Source: Micromonospora sp. KC213 (GTDB lineage Bacteria > Actinomycetota > Actinomycetes > Mycobacteriales > Micromonosporaceae). Taken from it: DNA of 64,000 nt. Each line of letters begins with the position of its first letter. The first letter of the stretch is position 1. Below, piece after piece: positions 16,219 to 25,132 of this stretch. The stretch spans positions 1 through 64,000 of the forward strand of contig NZ_SMKF01000005.1 of assembly GCF_004348325.1 (NCBI RefSeq). The letters are read 5' to 3'. The position numbers were made by a program, and so were the translations under genes. A model generated the notes under the pieces. It was not told the DNA's origin, did not search any database, and saw only the letters and a program-made list of their open reading frames with translations.

Positions 16219-17612
16219 AGTGGCAAGGTCTCCTGCTGGTAGTCGTCGCCGGTCACCCTGGTCGGCGGAGCCGGCAGCTCCTTGGGGGTACGCCGAGAGC
16301 GGGTGCGCTGCTTCGGGATGGTGGCTGCCCGCTCGGCCCTGATCCGGGCGAGCAGTTCGGAGGCGGGCTCGTCGTTCGGGTCCTGCGGCACGAGTCGCCC
16401 GGCGAATGCCTCCGCGAGCAACGAGGCTCGTAGCGCCGCCGCCTGTCGCCTGCCTCGCTCAATTGCGCCTATCAACCTCTCCACGCCCGATAGCCGCTCG
16501 GAGGTACGCGCCACTATCTCTCGCTGTTCGACAAGCGGGGGGATCGGAAACTCGACCGACTTGAATCTGGACGACGAGAGGTGAGCGATGTTGGTAGTGA
16601 TGCGAACCTCGGAAGAAAAGCGTCCGGCATGCATATGGCGCCGAAAAACCAAGAGCGCCCACTCTGGATCGACTTCAGGACTGGCCCGGAAACGCAGCAG
16701 ACTATTGGTGAAGGCAACGTCTGCGGGAACGCCGCGATAAAGTGCCGGGCGACCGAGCAGTTCCGGGCTTTGGCCCTCATTAAGGAGGATGTCACCTGGC
16801 AAGAGCTTGAACTTCTCGAAGACGGCCGGCGGGAAGTCCATCTCCATCACGTCAGCCGTGTCGATGCGGTCCTCGAACACGTTTGCCACCCGCAGATAGG
16901 GGCGCATGTGCGAACCGGTGTGCCAGTCCGGGTGCCGTTGGCGGCCAAGGTCGACCCGTCCAGCATCAGCGACCGTCAGGGTTCGCCAGCCAGCATCGTC
17001 ACGCAGCGGAACAGCCTCGATTAACAGCCGCTTCTTCAGCCCACGCAATCGCATCAACTGCCTGAGAAGCAGGTCTACCCCTGCATCAAGTCGAGAGAGG
17101 TGGCCGTCGATGGCGGCCACGATGCGGCGCTGCTCGGCGAGCGGCGGCAGCAACACGAGCCACGACGCAAGCCGGGCAGCGCCGATATGGTGAATGCCCA
17201 CTCCCCGCGAGTGTTCTATGAAAGCACCTCGAAGCGCTTCATAGCGAAGAAGGTGCAACAAAAAGCGAGGTTCAGGACCGTGACTGCGAACACGGAGTAG
17301 CGTGTTCTGGATGCAGCAGTCTTCGATCTCACCGTTCCAGATAGCTGGCTTACCAACCTCACCGGCACTTCCAGAAGCCTCGCTGAGGACGATGTCCCCG
17401 GGGCGAAGCCGGTAGATGTCCGCTTCGTCATCCGTGAAGTTCATCAGCTTGACGTCGTCAAGCTTGAGACCGTTCCAGTCCACGTTCGCCGCCCTGAGAT
17501 ACGGGCGCATCTGGCTGCCGGTGTGGTTCTTCGGCGAACGCTGACGACCGAGACGAACTTCAGCGACTTCCTCGAGTCTCACCCGCGTCCAGCCCTGCGG
17601 CAGATCGGTCAC
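16215..17612 (-). CDS. hsdS: Type I restriction-modification specificity subunit
   Basis: 465 residues with two target recognition domains, each followed by a conserved helical region (SRLDAGVDLLLRQLMRLRGL; ERLSGVERLIGAIERGRRQA). Both halves open alike: EVRLGRQRSPKNHTGSQMRP then YLRAANV, and RVDLGRQRHPDWHTGSHMRP then YLRVANV. This suggests the two recognised half-sites are related. Start GTG 17612 overlaps the hsdR stop (GTGA); the longer frame upstream is a shadow of hsdR. The stretch near 17200-17400 is visibly richer in A/T than the flanks, as often seen in exchanged TRD segments. It determines the DNA target for both HsdM and HsdR. Confidence 0.92.
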   Translation of the reverse strand: MTDLPQGWTRVRLEEVAEVRLGRQRSPKNHTGSQMRPYLRAANVDWNGLKLDDVKLMNFTDDEADIYRLRPGDIVLSEASGSAGEVGKPAIWNGEIEDCCIQNTLLRVRSHGPEPRFLLHLLRYEALRGAFIEHSRGVGIHHIGAARLASWLVLLPPLAEQRRIVAAIDGHLSRLDAGVDLLLRQLMRLRGLKKRLLIEAVPLRDDAGWRTLTVADAGRVDLGRQRHPDWHTGSHMRPYLRVANVFEDRIDTADVMEMDFPPAVFEKFKLLPGDILLNEGQSPELLGRPALYRGVPADVAFTNSLLRFRASPEVDPEWALLVFRRHMHAGRFSSEVRITTNIAHLSSSRFKSVEFPIPPLVEQREIVARTSERLSGVERLIGAIERGRRQAAALRASLLAEAFAGRLVPQDPNDEPASELLARIRAERAATIPKQRTRSRRTPKELPAPPTRVTGDDYQQETLPL

Positions 17613-20600
17613 GCGGTCAGCTCCTCGTTCAGCTCGTCCAGCAAGGGCTCGGCGCGGTCCCCGAATTCGCCCGCGTACCCGTCGATGCCGCCCCGTTCGG
17701 TGAAGGGCGCTCCTTCCAGGTCGTCCGGCATGATTTCCACGCTGACCGCTATCACGTCCTTGATCCTTTCCAGCCACCACACCTGGTCGGCGGTGAACGT
17801 GGCTCCCGCCTGCTGCTGCCGCAGCAGCCAGCCACGGAAGCGCTCCTCAATGGACGCCCGGTACGGGCGTAACTCCTGGTCGATGCCGAGCTCGTACCGG
17901 ATCAGGGCGACCAGGTCGGTCACCCCGCGCGGCCCGGCCTGCTCCGAGGTCCGGCCGAGCAGGACGTACGCCTTCCACAGCGACTCCGGCGTCCACGCCT
18001 GCGGGGGCCGGGCGATCCGGGCGGCCAGCTCCTTGAGCTGGTCGTAGCTGATCCGGCCCTTGCCCTCGTAGAAGACCTGCAACGCGGTGATCTCGTCGCG
18101 GTGTTGTTCCAGGTAGTCGTGCCAGCTCCGCACCGTCACCTGGGCGCGCTCGGCGGCCGGCACCCCGGCCGCCGACACGAGCCGGTCGACGTTGACCTCG
18201 TCGATGGTGATGTCGTGCGCGCGGCGGATCTCCAGGATGCGTTCGCGTAGCTGCGGGTTCGCCGCGAGCGGGCGCAGCGCGCCGGCCAGCAGGTCGCGTA
18301 CGGCCTCCGGCCCCGCCAGGGTCGCCGGGTTGAGCTGTTCGGGGGCGACGGCGTCGACCAGGCCGCGCACGATGCCGGTGAGCGGCTGCCCGCCCAGCTC
18401 GGCCAGCTCGGCACGCTCGTCGTCGGTGAGCTGCCGGTCGAGCCGGGACAGCCGGGACGCGAGGGTGGCCACCTCGTCGGGGTTGGCGGTCAGGGTGCCG
18501 GCCTTGCGGAGCAGGTCACGCAGCGAGATCTGCTGCTCGGTGTGCCGTTGCAGCGGCACCGCCTCGTCGAGGTCGGCCTCGGTGACCCCGACCGCGTCGA
18601 CGATGACGAACCGGTCCTTGACCTCGGCGTCCGGGGTGACGGACTGGAAGTCGGCCGGGTCGATGGTGCGCGCCCCACGCCCCTTCATCTGCTCGAAGTA
18701 GGTGGCGCTGCGCACCGGCCGGAGGAAGAACACGCACTCCAGGGGCCGTACGTCGGTGCCGGTGGCGATCATGTCGACGGTGACCGCGATGCGCATCTCC
18801 GGGCTGTTGCGGAACGCCTGGATGAGGGTGTCGGGGTTGTCGCCGTCCCGGCGGGAGGAGTAGGTGATCTTCTTGACGAAGTCGTTGCCGCGCCCGAAGA
18901 CCAGCCGGACCATGGCCACGATCTCCTCGGCGTGGTTGTCGTCGCAGGCGAAGATCAGCGTCTTCGGCACCGTGGAACGGCCGGGGAAGATCTCGTCGAA
19001 CAGCCGATCCCGGAAGGTCTCCAGCACCAGCTTGAGCTGGCCCTTCGAGATGACGGACCGGCCGACCTGCCGGCCGGCGTAGGTGAAGTCGTCCTCCAGC
19101 TCCTGGTAGCGCTCGGCGCGGGTGCGGCGGTCGCGCAGCGGCACGACGGTGCCGGCCTCGATCTTCTGCCCCGACTCGGTGATCTCCGTCTTGATCCGGT
19201 ACACGTCGAAGTTGACGTTGACCCCGTCGGCGACCGCCTGCTCGTAGGTGTACTCGGAGACCAGATTCTGCTGGAAGAAGCCGAGGGTCTGCTTGACCGG
19301 CGTCGCGGTCAGCCCGACCACGAAGGCGTCGAAGTACTCGATGACCGCCCGCCACTTGCCGTAGATCGAGCGGTGGCACTCGTCGACCACGATCAGGTCG
19401 AACGTCTCCGGCGGAAGCTGCGGGTTGTAGCCGACCTCGGCCGGCTCGTCGAGGTCGTAGCTGTCGTAGGCCCGGTCGTCGAGGTCCACGTCGGGCAGTT
19501 CGGTGCCCCGCAGCGCCCCGTACAGGCGCTGGATCGTGGAGATCACCACGTTCGACGAGTCGAGCATGCCGGTACCAGAGAGCCGGTCGACGGTGTACAG
19601 CTCGGTGAACTTCCGGCCGTCGTCGGGGGTCTGGTAGCCGGCGTACTCGCGCAGGGTCTGCTTGCCGAGGTTGTTCCGGTCGACCAGGAAGAGGATGCGG
19701 CGGGCGCGGGCGTGCTTGAGCAGCCGGTAGCTGGCGGTGACCGCGGTGAAGGTCTTCCCGGCACCGGTCGCCATCTGGATCAGCGCGCGGGGCCGGTCCA
19801 CGGCGAGCGACCGTTCCAGCCCCTCGACCGCGTCGACCTGCGCCGGACGCAGGCCGAGCCGGTCCAGCGCCGGCATCCGGCGCAGCCGGGCCCGCAGGGT
19901 GGGCGCGTCCGGCTCGTCGTCCGCCTCCCGCATCCACCGCGCGAGCGTCTCCGGCCGGTGGAAGGAGAAGACCTCACGGGTACGCGGGAACGGGTCGAGC
20001 CGGTTGACGAAGGCGGTCTCGGTGCCGGTGGCGACGTACCCGAAGGGCAGGGCGGCGTCCCGCCGCCAGGCGCTGAACCGCTGCTCGGCGGTGAGCCCGT
20101 TGAGGTAGCGGTCGAGCTGCGCCTCGACCCCGCGCGGGGCGGTGCCCTCCCGCTTGGCCTCGATCACGCCGACCAGGCGCTGGTTGACGTAGAGCAGGTA
20201 GTCGGCCCGACCGGTCGCCAGCGTCACCTCCCGCACCGCGACGCCCGGGCCGGCGTACAGGTTGAGCTGGTTGGTGTCCTGGACCTGCCAGCCGGCGGCA
20301 ATGAGCTGCCGGTCGATCTCGGCCCGGGTCTGCACCTCGTTCAGAGGCTCCTGGGAGGCGCGGCGGGCGCGGCTGATGAACTCCTCCCGCTTGGCGGCGG
20401 AGACCTTCGCCGGCTTCGCGCTGTCGAACGCCTGCTGCGCCGCCTCCACGGCCGGCTCCAGGCTCGCGAGCAGCGCGGCGGCCTGTGGACGACGGGCGTC
20501 GGCCTCCCGCACGGCCTGCTCGGCGGCGGCCGTCGCCTGGGCCTTGGCCAGGGCCAGCGACGGCTGCCCGTCCAACAACAGCTTCGTCTCGGCAAGCTCC

Positions 20601-21100
20601 TGCTTGTACCGCTCGATCTCGGCCCGCAGCCCCTCGGCGATCGACGCGGGGACCTGGGCTGGCGGCGGGGTGGGCGGCACGAAGCCAATGGGCGAACGGT
20701 CGTCGGTCAACGCACGGTGATACCAGACTCCCAGCTCGAAGCAGGTACGCAGCAGCTCCAGCGCCTCGCGGACCTCGCCCAGGTGGTCGTGGACGGCCTT
20801 GTTGCCGGTGTCCCGCAGCCGATCGAAGGCGGCGTACACCTTCGCGGTGAGGGCACCCGCGGTGTGTAGGGCCTGCACCTGATGGAAGAAGCTGTTACTG
20901 ACCGGGGTGACCTGAGTGCGCCGGACCAGGTCACGAGCGAGGACATCGCCGAACGTGCGAGCCTTGAACATCGCTGCCTGAGCATCGACGTAGATCAGCG
21001 ATTCCGCGCCCGCGCCATACCAGACCAGCAGCGGATGGTCCTTCAGGAACCCGAAGTTGGCGGACTGCTCCGCCAAGCGGCGTATCTGGCGAGGATCCAC
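17609..21100 (-). CDS. hsdR: Type I restriction endonuclease subunit
   Basis: 1163 residues. A DUF4145-type helical N-terminus (about 1-110) is followed by a coiled coil (about 155-260). The HsdR_N nuclease domain is near residues 270-345, with GRADYLLYV and VIEAKR as the PD-(D/E)xK active site. An SF2 translocase follows: Walker A MATGAGKT (about 441-448), DECH box (about 570) and a second helicase lobe with GRGARTID. The C-terminus is an EcoEI-type HsdR domain (ELAARIARPPQAWTPESLWK). It translocates and cuts unmethylated DNA using ATP. GTG 21100 has GGAGAG 3 bases upstream. First gene of the four-gene operon. Confidence 0.93.
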   Translation of the reverse strand: MDPRQIRRLAEQSANFGFLKDHPLLVWYGAGAESLIYVDAQAAMFKARTFGDVLARDLVRRTQVTPVSNSFFHQVQALHTAGALTAKVYAAFDRLRDTGNKAVHDHLGEVREALELLRTCFELGVWYHRALTDDRSPIGFVPPTPPPAQVPASIAEGLRAEIERYKQELAETKLLLDGQPSLALAKAQATAAAEQAVREADARRPQAAALLASLEPAVEAAQQAFDSAKPAKVSAAKREEFISRARRASQEPLNEVQTRAEIDRQLIAAGWQVQDTNQLNLYAGPGVAVREVTLATGRADYLLYVNQRLVGVIEAKREGTAPRGVEAQLDRYLNGLTAEQRFSAWRRDAALPFGYVATGTETAFVNRLDPFPRTREVFSFHRPETLARWMREADDEPDAPTLRARLRRMPALDRLGLRPAQVDAVEGLERSLAVDRPRALIQMATGAGKTFTAVTASYRLLKHARARRILFLVDRNNLGKQTLREYAGYQTPDDGRKFTELYTVDRLSGTGMLDSSNVVISTIQRLYGALRGTELPDVDLDDRAYDSYDLDEPAEVGYNPQLPPETFDLIVVDECHRSIYGKWRAVIEYFDAFVVGLTATPVKQTLGFFQQNLVSEYTYEQAVADGVNVNFDVYRIKTEITESGQKIEAGTVVPLRDRRTRAERYQELEDDFTYAGRQVGRSVISKGQLKLVLETFRDRLFDEIFPGRSTVPKTLIFACDDNHAEEIVAMVRLVFGRGNDFVKKITYSSRRDGDNPDTLIQAFRNSPEMRIAVTVDMIATGTDVRPLECVFFLRPVRSATYFEQMKGRGARTIDPADFQSVTPDAEVKDRFVIVDAVGVTEADLDEAVPLQRHTEQQISLRDLLRKAGTLTANPDEVATLASRLSRLDRQLTDDERAELAELGGQPLTGIVRGLVDAVAPEQLNPATLAGPEAVRDLLAGALRPLAANPQLRERILEIRRAHDITIDEVNVDRLVSAAGVPAAERAQVTVRSWHDYLEQHRDEITALQVFYEGKGRISYDQLKELAARIARPPQAWTPESLWKAYVLLGRTSEQAGPRGVTDLVALIRYELGIDQELRPYRASIEERFRGWLLRQQQAGATFTADQVWWLERIKDVIAVSVEIMPDDLEGAPFTERGGIDGYAGEFGDRAEPLLDELNEELTA

Positions 21101-21244
21101 GGCTCTCCACGTCCATAGTCGACGATGAACACGTCAGGATATGAATGTGAGTCCACCACCGACAGCCCGGCATTTGTCGGGTACCCGACAGGAGCAGCGG
21201 ACGCCGGTGACCGGCGGTCGTACGGCTGGGGCATGATCGGTTGC

Positions 21245-21685
21245 ATGGCAGCTATGCCCTCCCGCCTGTCGGTCGTGACCATTGGCGCACGTGACCTGCC
21301 CACACTGCGCTCGTTCTACCGTGCGCTCGGTTGGTCGGAGTTGTCCGTCAGCGACGAGACCTGGTCGGCGTTCCTGCTCGGCGGCGCGCTGCTCGCGCTC
21401 TATCCGCTGCCGGCACTGGCGGCCGAGGCGGCGTCCGGCGTGTCGGAGCCGGCTGGTGGCTGGTCCGGCGTGACGTTGGCCTGCAACGTCGACAACCGCG
21501 AGCAGGTCGACACGGCGTTCGCCACCGCGGTCCAGGCGGGTGCGACAGTCGTGACCGAACCGACCGACCGATCCTGGGGTGGGCGCTCCGCCTATATCGC
21601 TGACCCGGAGGGCAATCGCTGGGAGATCGCCTGGGCACGCACGGCGCTGTTCGACGAACGAGGTGCGCTCGTTTCCTTCGGCTGA
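21245..21685 (+). CDS. VOC family protein
   Basis: About 146 residues from ATG 21245 (ATG 21233 and ATG 21254 are in-frame alternatives; none has a good ribosome site). Glyoxalase-fold signatures: LSVVTIGARDLPTLRSFYRA near the N-terminus and SAYIADPEGNRWEIAWA at the end, with the usual metal-ligand Glu. The LARFYRALGW-like start and closing NRWEIAW place it in the glyoxalase/dioxygenase superfamily. Substrate unknown. It is divergent from hsdR and is not obviously part of the restriction operon. Confidence 0.82.
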   Translation: MAAMPSRLSVVTIGARDLPTLRSFYRALGWSELSVSDETWSAFLLGGALLALYPLPALAAEAASGVSEPAGGWSGVTLACNVDNREQVDTAFATAVQAGATVVTEPTDRSWGGRSAYIADPEGNRWEIAWARTALFDERGALVSFG

Positions 21686-21710
21686 CCGTGGTGGCGGACT
21701 TCACCGTCAG
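21682..21710. terminator. Weak hairpin between convergent genes
   Basis: CTGACCGTG (21682-21690) and CACCGTCAG (21702-21710) pair at 8 of 9 positions around 11 bases. It begins at the VOC stop and precedes the end of the convergent membrane-protein gene. Terminator role inferred from position. Confidence 0.35.
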
Positions 21711-21742
21711 CAACCGCGCCCGCCGGTAGGCGCGTCGACGGT

Positions 21743-22396
21743 TCAGCGCAGGACGCGGACCAGCAGCAGGCTGGCGCAGTAGGCGATGGGGACCAGGGCG
21801 ACACAGACGACGAAGCCGAGCGGGACGAAGCGCGGCGGATCGACGGCGGCCAGGGCGGGACGGCCCCAGCGACCGAGGATGAGCCAGCCGGCGACGAACG
21901 TGAGCACCGGTAGACCGGCGCAGACCCACGCGCCGAGGGTGAAGCCGCTGGCCCGCCCCACCCCGGAGGCAACCACCAGCACCAGCATCAGCAGCACCCC
22001 GACGGCGGCGCAGGTGACGTAGACGGCGACCGCGCGGGCCGCCGGTGACCAGGTGGGCAGTAGAGCCGGCCGCTGGGCGAGGGCCTCGGCGTACCCGGTG
22101 CGCCGGTCCGCCTCGTCGACCAGCGCCCGCGCTGCGTCCAGCACCGCCGCCGCGTCGACATCGGTGCAAGCGGCATCGGCGGGAGCGGGGCCGGCCGGCA
22201 CGGGTGGGGACACCGCGATCGCCTGGCCGAGCCGGTCGAGGCGCTGCTCCTGCCCGGCGAGCCGCTGCCCGAGCTGTTCGGCGCCCGCGTGCAGCCGGTG
22301 ACGCCGCTCGATCTCGGCGGCGATCTCCCGCTCCCCGCCGCGTACCCGGGCGGAGAGCTCGCGGACGGCGGCGGCGTACTCCTCGAAGGTGGACAC
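21743..22396 (-). CDS. Coiled-coil membrane protein, partner of the FtsK-like gene
   Basis: 217 residues. The N-terminal half (about 1-65: EEYAAAVRELSARVRGGERE, then IAAEIERRHRLHAGAEQLGQ) is a predicted coiled coil. A linker follows, then three or four hydrophobic segments (about 122-145 VAVYVTCAAVGVLLMLVLVV; 152-175 AWVCAGLPVLTFVAGWLIL; 190-215 FVPLGFVVCVALVPIAYCAS). The GTG start at 22396 directly abuts the TGA of the preceding gene, so the two form an operon. No family recognised; an inner-membrane protein with a cytoplasmic coiled coil is the most that can be said. Confidence 0.75.
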   Translation of the reverse strand: MSTFEEYAAAVRELSARVRGGEREIAAEIERRHRLHAGAEQLGQRLAGQEQRLDRLGQAIAVSPPVPAGPAPADAACTDVDAAAVLDAARALVDEADRRTGYAEALAQRPALLPTWSPAARAVAVYVTCAAVGVLLMLVLVVASGVGRASGFTLGAWVCAGLPVLTFVAGWLILGRWGRPALAAVDPPRFVPLGFVVCVALVPIAYCASLLLVRVLR

Positions 22397-23320
22397 TCAG
22401 TGCTCCTCGCCGGGCAGCGTCACCCGCAGCGCGAACGCCGCCTCGGCCCGCACGGCCGGTTCCAGCCGCCCGGCGAGCGCGCGTACCGCCCGCGCCGGCG
22501 GGTCAGCGTCCAGCAGCACCGGTACGGCCAGCCCGGCGCCGTCGTCACCGTACGGGTTCCCAGGCGGGTCGCCGACCCAGGCGTACCGCTCGTCGAGCCG
22601 GACCGGCGTGGTGGCGCCCAGCGGCGGCGCCTGCCCGGACGCGGCAGCCGGGTAGCCGGCGAGCAGCACGCAGACCGCCGCGGCCGGCCCGGCGTGGGTC
22701 AGCGCGGCCAGCCGGGCCAACTCCCGGGGACCGGGGGCGGAGGCGGCCACCACCAGCAGCAGCTCCTGGTCGTCGCGGTCGAAGTGCCGGGCGGCCAGGG
22801 CGTGTGCCTCGGCGGCGCCGAGCAGCGCGGCGATCTCCGCCTCGGTGGTGGCGGTCACACCGAGGACACCGGCGTCCCGCAGCGGGCGCAGCGGCAGGAA
22901 GGTGGCGCCCAGCGCGGCGGGGTCGATGCCCACCACCCGGACCGTGCCGGGGGCGGTGGTGGCGAGCAGCCGCAGCACCAGCACCCGCAGCAGCACCGCC
23001 ACCCGGGGATCGCGGGCGTCGGCGTTGACGGCGAGGTGCCGGCCGGCACCCAACGGCACCAGCAGCGGAAAGCGACCATCGGCGGTGGACGCCGCGCCGA
23101 TCCGGACCGGCGCGACAGTGCCCGCCGGTCGGGCGGCCGGCGACCCGGGTGCGGTCAGTGTCTCGGCGAGCCGGCCGAGCCGGGCGACGAGGTCGACGGT
23201 CCGCTCCGGCACGGGCCGGTCGGTCAGGCGGTCGAGCAGGATCCGGGCCTCGGCCAGCCGCTCCCGCGCCTGCCGGTGCGCGGCGACCGCCTGCCCGTAC
23301 GCCGAAGCGAGCCTGCCCAC
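22397..23320 (-). CDS. FtsK/SpoIIIE-like N-terminal module lacking the ATPase domain
   Basis: 307 residues resembling the N-terminal non-motor region of a class of actinobacterial FtsK/SpoIIIE-domain proteins: VRIGAASTADGRFPLLVPLG, HLAVNADARDPRVAVLLRVL, ATFLPLRPL, and RYAWVGDPPGNPY followed by LDADPP. In the relatives I recall, this region is followed by the DNA-pumping ATPase with Walker motifs; here the protein stops at RVTLPGEEH with no Walker A. GTG 23320 has GGGGAG about 8 bases upstream. Read as a stand-alone derivative that may act with the membrane protein downstream. Family assignment is from memory of motifs, so moderate. Confidence 0.6.
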   Translation of the reverse strand: MGRLASAYGQAVAAHRQARERLAEARILLDRLTDRPVPERTVDLVARLGRLAETLTAPGSPAARPAGTVAPVRIGAASTADGRFPLLVPLGAGRHLAVNADARDPRVAVLLRVLVLRLLATTAPGTVRVVGIDPAALGATFLPLRPLRDAGVLGVTATTEAEIAALLGAAEAHALAARHFDRDDQELLLVVAASAPGPRELARLAALTHAGPAAAVCVLLAGYPAAASGQAPPLGATTPVRLDERYAWVGDPPGNPYGDDGAGLAVPVLLDADPPARAVRALAGRLEPAVRAEAAFALRVTLPGEEH

Positions 23321-23503
23321 CCTCTGCTCCCCACGACGTGCCGTCCGGTCGTGGAAACCCTAGTGGAGCCGTTGCGGCCACGCACCAGCCGACCATCGGC
23401 CGGGACGCCGTCCGACCGGGCACCTGACCTGCCGGTACCACCGCGTTCACAAACATCAATTAGGTTGATCACGCGAGCATCCCCGACGGAGGGAGTCCCT
23501 TTC

Positions 23504-25039
23504 GTGCGACGCGTTCTCACGGCGGCCATCGCCGCCCTGACCGTCACCACCGCCGGCGCCCTGGTGGCCGGCAGCCCCGGCCAGGCCGCCGACCGACCCG
23601 GTCGGAGCCGGCAGATCCCGGTCACCGCATCCACGCCCGGCAGCCCCGGCCTGGGTGACGGCTACTTCCCGACCTACGGCAACGGCGGGTACGACGTCGA
23701 CCACTACGACGTCCGCCTGCGCTACGACCCGGCCACCGACCGGCTCACCGGCACCACCACCATCCTGGCGCGGGCCACCCAGGACCTGTCCCGGTTCAAC
23801 CTGGATTTCCTGCTCGACGTGGAGTCGGTCCGGGTGAACGGCTGGACGGCCCGGTTCACCCGCGACGGCAGCCATGAGTTGGTGGTCACCGCGCCGCGCG
23901 GCATCAGCAGAGGCCAGGCGTTGACCATCGTGGTGACGTACTCCGGCGTGCCGTCGGAGACCCTGCTGGACGGCTACACCGGCTGGACCCGCACCGCCGA
24001 CGGCGCACTGGCCGTCAACGAGCCGGAGTCGGCCTGGTGGTGGTTCCCGGCCAACGACCACCCGCTGGACAAGGCCACCTTCGACATCTCGGTGTCGGTG
24101 CCCACCGGTGTCGAGGTGGTCAGCAACGGGGTGCAGCCGCGTCCCGCACTCGCCGAATCCGGCAACCGGGTCCGGTGGAGCTGGCGTACCACCACACCCA
24201 CCGCCACCTACCTGGCGTTCCTCGCCATCGGCCAGTACGACCTGGTCGCCGACACCGCGCCGAACGGGCAACCGGTGGTCAACGCGTACAGCACCACACT
24301 GGGCGAGCTCGCGCCGGCCGCCCGGGCCAGCATCGAGCGCACCGCCGAGATCGTCGACTGGGCCGGCGGGGTCTTCGGGCCGTACCCGTTCGAGGCCCAG
24401 GGCGGGGTGGCCGGACCGGTCGACGGCATCGGGTTCGCGCTGGAGACGCAGACCCGGCCGGTGTACGGCCCGGGCTTCTGGCGGCGCGGATCCAACCCGT
24501 ACGTGGTGGTGCACGAGCAGGCCCACCAGTGGTTCGGCAACTCGGTGTCGGTGGCGCAGTGGCGCGACATCTGGCTGAACGAGGGCCTCGCCACCTACGC
24601 CGAGTGGCTGTGGTCCGAGGCACAGGGCGAGGGCACCGCCCAGGAGGTGTTCGACTTCACCTACGCCGCCTATCCGGAGGACTCCGCCTTCTGGCAGGTA
24701 CTCCCGGGTGACCCCGGCGCCGGCCGCATCTTCCACGACGCGGTCTACGACCGGGGCGCGATGGCGGTGCACCAGTTGCGGCTCGCCGTCGGCGACGAGG
24801 CGTTCTTCGCGCTGCTGCCGGCGTGGACCGCCGCGCACCGGCACGGCAACGCCACGATCGCGCAGTTCCAGGCGTTGGCCGAGCGGATCTCCGGCCTGGA
24901 CCTGGACGATGTCTTCACCACCTGGCTGTTCACTGCCGGCCGTCCGGCCCTACCGACCGCCGCCCGTGCGGCGCTCGCCCCGCAACAGCCGAAGTCATGG
25001 ACGAAGATCCGCGAGGCGCACCAGGCGCGGCGGCACTGA
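23504..25039 (+). CDS. Secreted M1-family zinc metallopeptidase
   Basis: 511 residues. Signal peptide: RRVLTAAIAALTVTTAGAL, then VAGSPGQAA. An M1 N-terminal beta domain (YDVDHYDVRLRYDPATDRLT) is followed by the catalytic domain with VVHEQAHQWFGNSV (HExxH zinc site) and, 18 residues later, WLNEGLATYAEWL, whose Glu is the third ligand. The substrate-facing GxMEN motif appears changed to GIGFALE. At 511 residues it lacks the large C-terminal helical domain of classical aminopeptidase N, as in the short actinobacterial M1 group. GTG 23504 has GGAGGGAG 8 bases upstream. Role: extracellular peptide hydrolysis. Confidence 0.9.
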   Translation: MRRVLTAAIAALTVTTAGALVAGSPGQAADRPGRSRQIPVTASTPGSPGLGDGYFPTYGNGGYDVDHYDVRLRYDPATDRLTGTTTILARATQDLSRFNLDFLLDVESVRVNGWTARFTRDGSHELVVTAPRGISRGQALTIVVTYSGVPSETLLDGYTGWTRTADGALAVNEPESAWWWFPANDHPLDKATFDISVSVPTGVEVVSNGVQPRPALAESGNRVRWSWRTTTPTATYLAFLAIGQYDLVADTAPNGQPVVNAYSTTLGELAPAARASIERTAEIVDWAGGVFGPYPFEAQGGVAGPVDGIGFALETQTRPVYGPGFWRRGSNPYVVVHEQAHQWFGNSVSVAQWRDIWLNEGLATYAEWLWSEAQGEGTAQEVFDFTYAAYPEDSAFWQVLPGDPGAGRIFHDAVYDRGAMAVHQLRLAVGDEAFFALLPAWTAAHRHGNATIAQFQALAERISGLDLDDVFTTWLFTAGRPALPTAARAALAPQQPKSWTKIREAHQARRH

Positions 25040-25076
25040 CCGGCGGACGGCCGGCTGTCCGTGCAGCCCAGACAGC

Positions 25077-25122
25077 GACGGCCCGGTCACCGGCGGTGTG
25101 CTCCACCGGCGACCGGGCCGTC
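25077..25122. terminator. Strong bidirectional hairpin
   Basis: GACGGCCCGGTC (25077-25088) and GACCGGGCCGTC (25111-25122) are perfect 12-bp arms. The 22-base loop can pair further through CCGG. It lies between the convergent stops of the M1 peptidase and gltD. Confidence 0.75.
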
Positions 25123-25132
25123 AGCGACCGCG

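Noticed and set aside
18542..20869. A 775-codon plus-strand open frame opposite hsdR
   Set aside because: Antisense shadow of a well-supported gene; no motif.
12470..21100. Prophage or integrative element around the restriction operon
   Set aside because: No integrase, excisionase, tRNA or flanking direct repeats were found; the operon can be called accessory, but not part of a defined mobile element.
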